Origin: Alcanivorax limicola
Lineage (GTDB): Bacteria; Pseudomonadota; Gammaproteobacteria; Pseudomonadales; Alcanivoracaceae
Length of the DNA stretch: 64,000 bases
Direction of reading: 5' to 3'
NCBI RefSeq assembly: GCF_019931215.1
Contig: NZ_JAIOUB010000002.1
Location: forward strand, 806,001 to 870,000
Below the pieces are notes generated by a model. That model was given only the letters and a program-made list of their open reading frames with translations. It searched no databases and had not been told where the DNA came from. Both the position numbers and the translations under genes were made by a program. Positions 57,311-64,000 of the stretch are shown here, piece after piece (position 1 is the first letter of the stretch; each line of letters begins with the position of its first letter).

Positions 57311-58549
57311 TCAGTTGCAGGGCCGAATGACGGTGTCGCCGAAGTGGCTGTGATTGAGTTGGCGGAAGCCGAAGGTGTAGCCATGCACTGCGGCCTGGTG
57401 CGCGCCATCCACAAGAACATTGCCTTCTATGTCGCGCACATGCACATAGAAGATGCTGTTGCGGGTCTGGGCCAGCTCAGTGGCGTGTCCGGGCTCGATG
57501 ACAAAAAAGCCTTTTTCTGTCCAGTTGCCGTTGTTTTCTCGATATTGCAGCGCCACATGCAGTGTTTTCCGGCAGGTGTTGTGCAGCATGACGTGGATGC
57601 GCTGGGCGGTGGGCATGTCGATAGAGGTCCAGCGTTCTTCTTCACTGCTGGTGTGCATGTCGTAGCGGCCCTGGACGATGGCCAGGATAATGCGTTGCCG
57701 TTCGGGGGTGATGCGTGTGGCGTAGTTCGCCTGGTCGGCCTCGGCGCTGATGACGCCATGAATGTGAGATTCCCCGTGTTTTTCTGAATAGAGCAGGACG
57801 GGTGAGCCGCTTTGCCCGCTGAACACATCGCAATAGGTGCGCAGCAGGGTGCGGCTGAAAATTTCATAGGGGCAATGTTCCTGATGGTACTGAACGCGGC
57901 TCTCTTTGTCGCCCGGATAACCCAGCGTGCTCATGGTCCCGTCTTCGAGTGCGCTTCTGCCCCATATTCCACGGGTGCCAATGAAGCGTTGCAGCGTATT
58001 GCCGCTGTCGTCCTCGCCGATTTCAAGCACGGCGATGTCGTTGTGCAATTTTTCCAGTCCGGGCGCCAGCCCATTGAGGTGTTCGGGATGATGGACGCGC
58101 GTGACGCGGAAACGCCCGTGGGGCATCTGGTTGTGATGTCCAGCGGCAGGATAAAAATGGATGGTGTCGTACAGGCGCGGGATGCCGCTGCTGGTGTCGT
58201 AGACACAATGGGCCGCCGTCAGTATATGGTTGCCGCCGATGGATGTTGCGGTGCAGCCGCTCACCCTGTCGCCCGGCTTGGGGGCTTCCAGTTTGCCGAC
58301 GGTCAGTCGATCAGCATGGCTGAAGGGTGTTCTGCGCCGGTCGTCCGCGCCGAATATCGTGCGCTCGCGGACGCTGTCATGGATGGCGGCCGTCGCTGGC
58401 GCGGGTGCCGTTTCAGCGGGCAGCGCTGACGTGTTCGCTGGCGTGATCTCTGAGGTCGCCCGGACGGCGGTCGGCCGGGTGCTGCAAGCTGCCAGCCCGA
58501 GCAGGGCAGAGAGCGCGCAGAGGGCGGTCAGGTAAGCCGTTCTGTTCAT
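57311..58549 (-). CDS. Secreted trypsin/V8-like serine protease, lipoprotein
   Basis: 412 residues. Lipobox LGLAAC (Cys22), Pro/Ala/Thr-rich linker, then a chymotrypsin fold with catalytic His114 (LTAAHC), Asp171 (NDIAVLEI) and Ser247 (SGQSGSPV), and Cys pairs. The C-terminal domain (about 305-405, IHVMLHNTCRKTLHVALQYRENNGNWTEKGFFVIEPG) resembles DUF1036, a beta-sandwich seen in secreted proteins. It would be a surface- or periplasm-anchored protease. It converges with the extensin-like gene at 8 bp. Confidence 0.88.
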   Translation of the reverse strand: MNRTAYLTALCALSALLGLAACSTRPTAVRATSEITPANTSALPAETAPAPATAAIHDSVRERTIFGADDRRRTPFSHADRLTVGKLEAPKPGDRVSGCTATSIGGNHILTAAHCVYDTSSGIPRLYDTIHFYPAAGHHNQMPHGRFRVTRVHHPEHLNGLAPGLEKLHNDIAVLEIGEDDSGNTLQRFIGTRGIWGRSALEDGTMSTLGYPGDKESRVQYHQEHCPYEIFSRTLLRTYCDVFSGQSGSPVLLYSEKHGESHIHGVISAEADQANYATRITPERQRIILAIVQGRYDMHTSSEEERWTSIDMPTAQRIHVMLHNTCRKTLHVALQYRENNGNWTEKGFFVIEPGHATELAQTRNSIFYVHVRDIEGNVLVDGAHQAAVHGYTFGFRQLNHSHFGDTVIRPCN

Positions 58550-58912
58550 GCGTGCTTTTCCCGTGTGAGGGCGCCCTGCGGCAGCCGTCGGTATCTATAG
58601 ATCGGTATCCATAGATAAGAGGACCGCGCTGGCCGTTCTGGACAAGCGGTCTGCCGGTCGGCGGTGCTGAATGCCTGTCAGTATCCGTGGCAGGCAGTAT
58701 CCGTGGCAGGTGCGCGAGCCGCAACCGGCCCGTGTCGTGCACCGCATCACAGGGCGTATCAGGCACCTGTCTGAGGCCTTTGCCGATTCCCGCCAAATCC
58801 TTGTCTTTTCGTGGCGAGGCGTTGTCGCTGTGTCAGTGGCTGCCGATGATGCGTGGCTTGCTGATTATTGGCACCTCTGAATTCACACATAAGAACAAGA
58901 CGGGAGTATCCC
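58550..58912. other. Intergenic region with two tandem duplications
   Basis: No gene. It contains a near-perfect 14-bp repeat (CGGTATCTATAGAT / CGGTATCCATAGAT, 58589-58602 and 58603-58616) and a perfect 16-bp tandem (CAGTATCCGTGGCAGG, 58679-58694 and 58695-58710). Both units share GTATC, which makes the region look like a site of slippage or of repeated regulator binding between divergent secreted-protein genes. Confidence 0.8.
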
Positions 58913-61327
58913 ATGACCGCCCTGCTGCGCCTGCTTCTGATTTCCCTGGCTCTGGTACTGACCGCCTGCGGTGGCGGCTCCGGAGGGGGCGGTTCCACGC
59001 CGGTGGACGAACCGCCTGGCGATGGCGACCCGGATGACGGTGATCCGGGCGACGGTGGCCCCGGCGATGATCCGGAGCCTGCAGGTACGGCGCGTGCGGC
59101 GGGTGGGGTGATCGGTGATGGCCTGGTGACGATCAGTGGCTGGAACGGCGCCGATTGGGTGCAGCTGGAGCTTACCAGCACTGACGCCAACGGCTATTTT
59201 GCACTGAATATTCCGCCGCAGGCCGGGCCGGTGCGCATCGTGGTCAGCGGCGACAGCGGCTCGACGTTGCGTTGTGAGTTGCCTGCCGGGTGCGGGAGCA
59301 CCCTGTTCGGTGATGATCTGCCGTTGCCGGAGGGGCTGACGCTCAGTGCTATTGTCCCCGGTGATCTGCTGGATGAAGACACCACCCTGGCGGTGACGCC
59401 GCTGACGCATCTGGCGGCCCTCTGGACCCAGGGCATGCCGCGTGGGGCCAGCAATGTCGGGGCTGAACTGGCGCTGGCACGGGTTGCGTTGCTGCTGGAT
59501 CTGGATGCCGATTTTGCGTTTCAGGCACCGATTGATCTGAGTGACAGCGCACAGACCGATGCGGCCAGTCCGCAGGCCTTGCGGCAGGCACTGTTTGCCG
59601 CTGCTCTGAGTGCCCTGGCGGCGGATGAATCCCTGCCCGTGCCAGCGGTGCTGGACGGTGCGGGTCAGATGTTCGCGCTGCTGGGCGGACAAATGCTGGT
59701 GCCGGCGGTGGCACCGGACATCGATGCGCTGGCCGCCCAGCTGGCGGATTACGGGCTGGACCCGACGGAATGGCTGGCCGAGCTGGATGACGTCACCCTG
59801 TCCTTGCCCGGCTTTGAAAGCCTGGTGGCGGCGGCCGTTGATCTGGCGGGCGCGCTGGGCACCGAGGTAGTGCCCGCCAGCGTGGCGTCGGCCCTGCCGG
59901 ATTTGTTGTTGCCCTGGAACGCGGCGCTGGTGACCAGTGTGACGGGGGAGGCGCGCTACGATAGCGCAGCACTCAACAGTGCCCTGGTGCCGCTGGATGA
60001 TTACGATCACTACCGCGCGCTGGCACAGGCGGCGGCAGACGGCATCGACGCCGAGTTGCGGGGCCTGGGTTGGCTGTACCGCGATGACATCTCGCGCGAT
60101 GATACGGCGGCCCTGGTGGGCCTGCTTGCCGAGGTGCTGGGTTTCGCCATCGATGCCGCCATCTGTGTGCCGGAGCGCAAGAACGGCATCACGAGCTGTG
60201 ATGTGGACCCGCCCTACGCGACGTTGATCCGTACCCAATCCTCGTTTGGCTTCTGGCTCGACGGTTATCTCCAGGTGCAGGGCAGCCGCGACGGTCATGC
60301 GGTGGATCTGGCCGTCAGTGCGAAAGACATTCGAGACCTGCTGCGCCAGGGCCAGATGCCCATCACTATCGAAGGCACGCTCAGCAGCGACACCGCGCTC
60401 ACCACGCTGGATATCCGACTGGATCTGGATATTACCGACAATGATCTGAGCGGTTTCCAGGCCCTGAGCAATACCCAGTTCGGCGATGCAGCATTGCTGA
60501 ATCCCCTGCTGGAGGATCTGGCGGCGGACCTGTCCATTGAGATCACCTTGTCTGGTAGCGGCAGCATTGCCAGCACTGATGCGGCCGTGGGCAGCTACAG
60601 TTTCAGCAACCTCGACAGCCTGCTGCACTTCAATCGTCGCGTGTTGACGCAGGATGAAGAGGCGCCACTGATGATCCTGGCACTGGATGGCGGCAGCCGC
60701 GAGACGCCGTCGGGAGAGACGCTTTACACCCTGTCGGGTGAGCAGGGCTTCTCGCTGTTCGTCGATGACCCGTTCAGCCTTGCCATCAACTACGGCACTG
60801 AGCGCCTCGGCCTGCCGTCGATGGAAGTGCGCCTCGGCGCCACGCTGGAAGGCTATACGTCACTGCTGAACGCACTGGGCGATTACATCACCGCCGTGCT
60901 GGATGGCGAGGAAGGCGAATTGCCGGACATTGATCTGGAAGCACTCCTGGATGGCATCGACACCTCTCTGCTGGCGGGCGATGGCACGGCGGAACTGCGT
61001 ATTCTCGACCCGAGCGCGGGCACCCGGGATTATCGCTTCAGCAGCGATGCGCTGGGCCTGCACATCAGCCAGCCGGACAGCACCGATACGGCGCTCACCT
61101 TCACCCTGGGCGGCCTCACTGGTTACCTGTACGACGCGGAGGACCTGCTGGTGGCCACGCTGCACCCGGGCACCCTCGACAGTGGCCTGCTGATCAACCT
61201 GATTGACGGTGGGCAGCGCAGCTATGTGGCGACGGACACCGGCCGTATGGACATGCTGGAAAATCTGCTGCTATTCCTGGAGGGCCTGTTCGGGCCCTTG
61301 TTCGAGACGGAACCTGAAGCAACCTGA
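58913..61327 (+). CDS. Large (804-residue) lipoprotein with repeated beta domains
   Basis: Lipobox LTACGGG (Cys about 20), then an acidic Gly/Asp/Pro linker (about 30-58), a beta domain (about 65-115, LVTISGWNGADWVQLELTSTDANGYFALNIPP...), a helical domain with LALARVALLLDLDADFAFQ, then several beta-rich stretches to the end. No enzymatic motif; probably cell-surface or outer-membrane. CGGGAG is 6 nt upstream of ATG 58913. Similar layout to the lipoprotein at 52.9 kb. Function unknown. Confidence 0.75.
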   Translation: MTALLRLLLISLALVLTACGGGSGGGGSTPVDEPPGDGDPDDGDPGDGGPGDDPEPAGTARAAGGVIGDGLVTISGWNGADWVQLELTSTDANGYFALNIPPQAGPVRIVVSGDSGSTLRCELPAGCGSTLFGDDLPLPEGLTLSAIVPGDLLDEDTTLAVTPLTHLAALWTQGMPRGASNVGAELALARVALLLDLDADFAFQAPIDLSDSAQTDAASPQALRQALFAAALSALAADESLPVPAVLDGAGQMFALLGGQMLVPAVAPDIDALAAQLADYGLDPTEWLAELDDVTLSLPGFESLVAAAVDLAGALGTEVVPASVASALPDLLLPWNAALVTSVTGEARYDSAALNSALVPLDDYDHYRALAQAAADGIDAELRGLGWLYRDDISRDDTAALVGLLAEVLGFAIDAAICVPERKNGITSCDVDPPYATLIRTQSSFGFWLDGYLQVQGSRDGHAVDLAVSAKDIRDLLRQGQMPITIEGTLSSDTALTTLDIRLDLDITDNDLSGFQALSNTQFGDAALLNPLLEDLAADLSIEITLSGSGSIASTDAAVGSYSFSNLDSLLHFNRRVLTQDEEAPLMILALDGGSRETPSGETLYTLSGEQGFSLFVDDPFSLAINYGTERLGLPSMEVRLGATLEGYTSLLNALGDYITAVLDGEEGELPDIDLEALLDGIDTSLLAGDGTAELRILDPSAGTRDYRFSSDALGLHISQPDSTDTALTFTLGGLTGYLYDAEDLLVATLHPGTLDSGLLINLIDGGQRSYVATDTGRMDMLENLLLFLEGLFGPLFETEPEAT

Positions 61328-61339
61328 CATCACGGGACA

Positions 61340-61367
61340 AACGCCGCCCAACGAGGCGGCGTTTTTT
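61340..61367 (+). terminator. Intrinsic terminator after the large lipoprotein
   Basis: AACGCCGCC (61340-61348) pairs with GGCGGCGTT (61355-61363), loop CAACGA, followed by seven T. Confidence 0.93.
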
Positions 61368-61426
61368 TGCCTTGCGGGAGAGGGTCGGGGTATAAACCGT
61401 ATGCCCATTCCCGTTTCAAGTAACGT

Positions 61427-62050
61427 ATGACTGACGCCCTGCCATGGAGTGCTCTGATCTCGCTGACCGCCGCGATGGTAATCCTGGCGGCGCTGCCGAG
61501 CGTCAGTGTGCTGGCAGTCACGGCCCGCGCGGCCAGTCATGGCTTCCTTCATGGCGCGGCTGCCGCGCTGGGCATCGTACTGGCCGATATCCTGTTCATT
61601 ATGCTGGCGATCTTCGGGCTGGCCGCACTGGCCGGCACGTTGGGCGAATGGATGTTGCTGGTGCGTATTGCGGGTGCGCTGTATCTGACCTGGCTGGCCT
61701 GGTCACTCTGGCGCGCGGCCGGAGGCGCGGTGGCATCCGGGCCCACCGATACCGTGTCGCTCTGGGCCAGCTTCAGCGCGGGTCTGTTCATCACCCTGGG
61801 TGATCAGAAGGCGCTGCTGTTCTACTTCGGTTTCTTCCCCGCGTTTCTCGATCTTGATGCGCTCTCCTGGGCGGATGCCCTGTGGGTGTCGCTGGTCGCG
61901 CTAGTGGCAGTGGGCAGCGTCAAGCTGATCTATGCGGCCCTGGCTGCCCGCGTCGGGCGTGTGCTGGGCGCCACCGGCGGCCGCTGGCTCAATCGGCTGG
62001 CGGCTCTGATGTTGCTGGGCGTGGCTGCGGCAGTATTGAGCGGCCTGTAA
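61427..62050 (+). CDS. LysE/RhtB-family amino-acid exporter
   Basis: 207 residues with about six membrane helices: LPSVSVLAVTARAASHGFLHGAAAALGIVLADILFIMLAIFGL, RIAGALYLTWLAWSLWR and FSAGLFITLGDQKALLFYFGFFPAFL are family signatures. LysE/RhtB members export amino acids. In the last helix pair the usual NPK motif is replaced by GDQKALLFY, an ordinary variant. It is followed by a 292-bp gap before the pilin operon. Confidence 0.88.
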   Translation: MTDALPWSALISLTAAMVILAALPSVSVLAVTARAASHGFLHGAAAALGIVLADILFIMLAIFGLAALAGTLGEWMLLVRIAGALYLTWLAWSLWRAAGGAVASGPTDTVSLWASFSAGLFITLGDQKALLFYFGFFPAFLDLDALSWADALWVSLVALVAVGSVKLIYAALAARVGRVLGATGGRWLNRLAALMLLGVAAAVLSGL

Positions 62051-62342
62051 CCGTCATGATCACGAGCCAGGTGCCGGCCGGTGTGTCGGGCGGGCAATAC
62101 AGCTCCCCCGCCTCCTGATGTTCCCCTTCGTCCCGAGTGGTTGCGGTGCCTTCTGGTTGCGCTGCATCAGGTTGATTTGCCTCGGATAAGCCCAAAACCG
62201 ACAAGCGGTCATTTTTCGGAGATGAGCGGCCGTAAATAATTGGAACCTGTGACGGCGGGCAGCGCATCATAGCGCTGGGGCAGAGTAAAGTTATGTAACG
62301 CTCGAGGCTGGAACAAGAAATGTCGAGCGACCGGGGAGCAAG
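62051..62342. other. Spacer upstream of the minor-pilin operon
   Basis: No gene supported. GGGGAG lies 4 nt before the first pilin ATG. A minus-strand open frame spans the area but runs straight through fimT and is a shadow. No sigma-54 type GG-N10-GC site was found at correct spacing. Confidence 0.5.
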
Positions 62343-62840
62343 ATGAAACGCATAAATTTCGGGTTCACTCTGATCGAGATGCTGGTAATGCTGCTGCTGA
62401 TCGCCGTTCTGGCGGGCATCGGCATCCCCAGCTTCACGCAGTTGGTCCGCAACAACCAGATTACTGCCCAGGCCAATGGTCTGCTGGGCGCGCTGCAATA
62501 CGCCCGGTCTGAAGCGATTCGGCAGGGCGGGGACGTATCTGTTTGCGGCAGTTCCGATGGCGCGACCTGCGATGGCGCCTGGGGGGCCGGGTGGGTGGTC
62601 TTTTCCGTTGACGCCAGCAACAACAGGCAGGTCCTGCGTGTCTCCGAGGGCGCCACCGGGCTGACGGCCAGCGGCGGGGTGGCGACCATCACTTACTCGT
62701 CCAATGGATTGCTCGGCGGTGGCAGCGGCAATGGCACCATCCGGATCGAGCACAGTTCCGGTTGTGGCAATGAGGGTCGGCGTGGGGTCGTGATCACGGC
62801 CACGGGCCGCGCGCATATCGTTCAGGAGGCTTGCGCATGA
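62343..62840 (+). CDS. fimT: Type IV minor pseudopilin, GspH/FimT family
   Basis: 165 residues. Short basic leader MKRINFG, prepilin cleavage after Gly before FTLIEMLVMLLLIAVLAGIGIPSF (Glu at +5), then the GspH beta domain with AQANGLLGALQYARSEAIRQGGDVSVC and a disulphide pair. It is a minor pilin that primes type IV pilus assembly. First gene of the fimT-pilV-pilW operon; could equally be named fimU. Confidence 0.9.
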   Translation: MKRINFGFTLIEMLVMLLLIAVLAGIGIPSFTQLVRNNQITAQANGLLGALQYARSEAIRQGGDVSVCGSSDGATCDGAWGAGWVVFSVDASNNRQVLRVSEGATGLTASGGVATITYSSNGLLGGGSGNGTIRIEHSSGCGNEGRRGVVITATGRAHIVQEACA

Positions 62841-63325
62841 GCATGAGTATGCGCGTAAACGCGAAACGCAAAGCGCGGGGGTTCAGCCTGATTGAAGTCC
62901 TGATCGCGCTGCTGCTGTTGTCCATCGGCCTGATCGCCATGGCTGCCATGCAGACCCGCAGCATCCAGATGAATCACAGTGCCTATATCGCGTCCCAGGC
63001 CTCCTACCTGGCCTACGACATGGCGGACCGTATGCGCGCCAACCGGCAGGCGGCGCTGGCGGGGCAGTACAACGCAGATTTTGGCTGCCAGATGCCGGGC
63101 GGCAATAGCGTCGCGGCGGAGGATATTCGGGACTGGCTGACGGCCATCTGTGGCCCGAATGCGGAGACGCCGGGGCTACTGCCCCAACAGGGCGCCATTA
63201 CCGGCGGCCGCATCGTGCAGCGGGCGGACGACATGATCGAGATTGAGGTCGCCTGGTTTGATGGCCGCGCGTCCGGGGAAGGCGGTGAACAGGTCCGTTC
63301 GTTCCTCATCGAGGTGCAGATATGA
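62837..63325 (+). CDS. pilV: Type IV pilus minor pilin PilV
   Basis: 162 residues. Leader with basic residues ending ARG, cleavage before FSLIEVLIALLLLSIGLIAMAAMQ, then QASYLAYDMADRMRANR, the PilV signature. ATG at 62837 overlaps the fimT stop (ATGA) with AGGAGG 7 nt upstream. Part of the tip complex of the pilus. Confidence 0.92.
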   Translation: MSMSMRVNAKRKARGFSLIEVLIALLLLSIGLIAMAAMQTRSIQMNHSAYIASQASYLAYDMADRMRANRQAALAGQYNADFGCQMPGGNSVAAEDIRDWLTAICGPNAETPGLLPQQGAITGGRIVQRADDMIEIEVAWFDGRASGEGGEQVRSFLIEVQI

Positions 63326-64000
63326 GGGGGCAGCAGATGTGCGGGCTGACAGGACGCCTTCGCCGGCAGGCCGGGTTCAGCATTGTTGAACTCATGGTGG
63401 CGCTGCTGATGGGCGTGATCCTCGTTCTGGGCGTCACGCAGGTGTTTCTTGCCAGCCAGACCAGTTACCGCTTGCAAGACGATGTGTCCCGGATGCAGGA
63501 AAGTGGCCGGTACGGCTTCTTCTATCTGACCCGTGAGCTGCGCATGGCGGGTTATCTGGGGTGCTCTCGCAATGCGCCCCTGATCAATATCCTTAACGCT
63601 CCCTCGGCCGGGCAGGGCGACTTCCTGTTCGATTTCGAGCGTGGCGGTGTTGAGGGCTTTCGCGGCACCGGCGCGGGCTTTGCGCCGGGCCTGCCCGCCG
63701 ACTTGCAGGGGCTGGGGGCCGACAACGCCAGCGATGTGTTGCTGGTGCGCCGGGTTGACAGTGGTACCGCGCGTCTCGCGCCGCCTTATATCCAGGAACT
63801 GTCCAGCGGCAATGCGGCAGGTGTGTTCTTGCGGCCGGACCATGGCATAGAAACGGGCGATATCCTGCTGATTTCGGATTGCACGGCATCGACCGTGTTT
63901 CAGACAGCGGGCAATCCGGGCACGTCGGATCGCGTTGTCGTGAATCAGGGCACCGGCAATCCCGGTAATGCGACCAAGGATCTGGGTGCCACCTATGGCG
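63322..64000 (+). CDS. pilW: Type IV pilus assembly protein PilW (3' end beyond window)
   Basis: The open frame runs from ATG 63322 (overlapping the pilV stop, ATGA) past the window end, with 226 residues visible. GFSIVELMVALLMGVILVLGVTQVFLASQTSYRLQDDVSRMQESGRYGFFYLTRELRMAGYLGC is the PilW N terminus with prepilin cleavage after Gly. A second Met at 63337 is also possible. pilX, pilY1 and pilE are expected next. Confidence 0.93.
   Translation, partial: MRGQQMCGLTGRLRRQAGFSIVELMVALLMGVILVLGVTQVFLASQTSYRLQDDVSRMQESGRYGFFYLTRELRMAGYLGCSRNAPLINILNAPSAGQGDFLFDFERGGVEGFRGTGAGFAPGLPADLQGLGADNASDVLLVRRVDSGTARLAPPYIQELSSGNAAGVFLRPDHGIETGDILLISDCTASTVFQTAGNPGTSDRVVVNQGTGNPGNATKDLGATYG

Noticed and set aside
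61989-62816. 275-codon minus-strand frame over the fimT region
   Set aside because: Shadow of the pilin gene and its upstream spacer; the + strand pilin features are decisive.

Overview
This is chromosomal sequence of a high-GC gammaproteobacterium. Gene order (recN/fur/bamE/smpB, hrcA-grpE-dnaK-dnaJ-dapB-carAB-greA-yhbY-rlmE-ftsH-folP-glmM-tpiA-secG, metY-rimP-nusA-infB-rbfA-truB-rpsO-pnp) is the Pseudomonas/Oceanospirillales arrangement. The presence of hrcA, the protein sequences and the set of accessory lipoproteins suggest an Alcanivorax-like oil-degrading marine bacterium. That assignment is inference from gene content; no 16S rRNA gene is present.

Layout. 1-4.4 kb: two receiver-only response regulators, a TPR/beta-barrel outer-membrane protein, a HEAT-repeat membrane protein and a processive-type family 2 glycosyltransferase, which together look like a small exopolysaccharide synthesis/export locus. 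4.4-6.5 kb: a luciferase-like flavin oxidoreductase and a Fic AMP-transferase with an N-terminal inhibitory motif. 6.7-8.2 kb: the two trans-translation partners, ssrA (tmRNA, tag ANDDTYALAA) and smpB. 8.4-13.4 kb: an NSS-type sodium symporter, rnfH, bamE, fur, recN and two long inverted-repeat elements. 13.5-40.6 kb: one continuous core block for protein folding (with recognisable heat-shock promoters), lysine and pyrimidine/arginine precursors (carAB with a candidate attenuator), transcript cleavage, ribosome assembly, membrane proteolysis, folate, cell-wall sugar, triose-phosphate isomerase, SecG, tRNA-Leu(GAG), initiator tRNA and the nusA-infB-pnp translation/RNA operon.

40.6-47.2 kb: an AT-rich, codon-atypical island with all genes on the + strand. 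It holds a DUF5343 protein overlapping a HEPN-domain protein, a PD-(D/E)XK nuclease, a decayed IS3 fragment, a coiled-coil zinc-ribbon protein, a membrane-anchored coiled-coil protein, a putative HTH protein and a small membrane protein. It ends within 2 bp of the core gene at its right. This is the best candidate in the window for an uncharacterised defence-type system.

47.2-50.8 kb: a Fur-box-controlled iron-uptake operon (TonB receptor, PepSY reductase-like membrane protein, small membrane protein). 50.8-52.7 kb: a Phd/ParE toxin-antitoxin pair with its own promoter, a YjdM/PhnA-type zinc-ribbon protein, a YggU protein and the relic of a second antitoxin. 52.8-61.3 kb: two large lipoproteins, a fatty-acid-hydroxylase/sterol-desaturase family membrane enzyme, a YeeN-type YebC protein, an extensin-like peptidase and a secreted trypsin/V8-like lipoprotein protease. 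61.4-64 kb: a LysE exporter and the start of the type IV minor-pilin operon (fimT-pilV-pilW), which runs off the window. No rRNA, CRISPR array, integrase or intact insertion sequence was seen.
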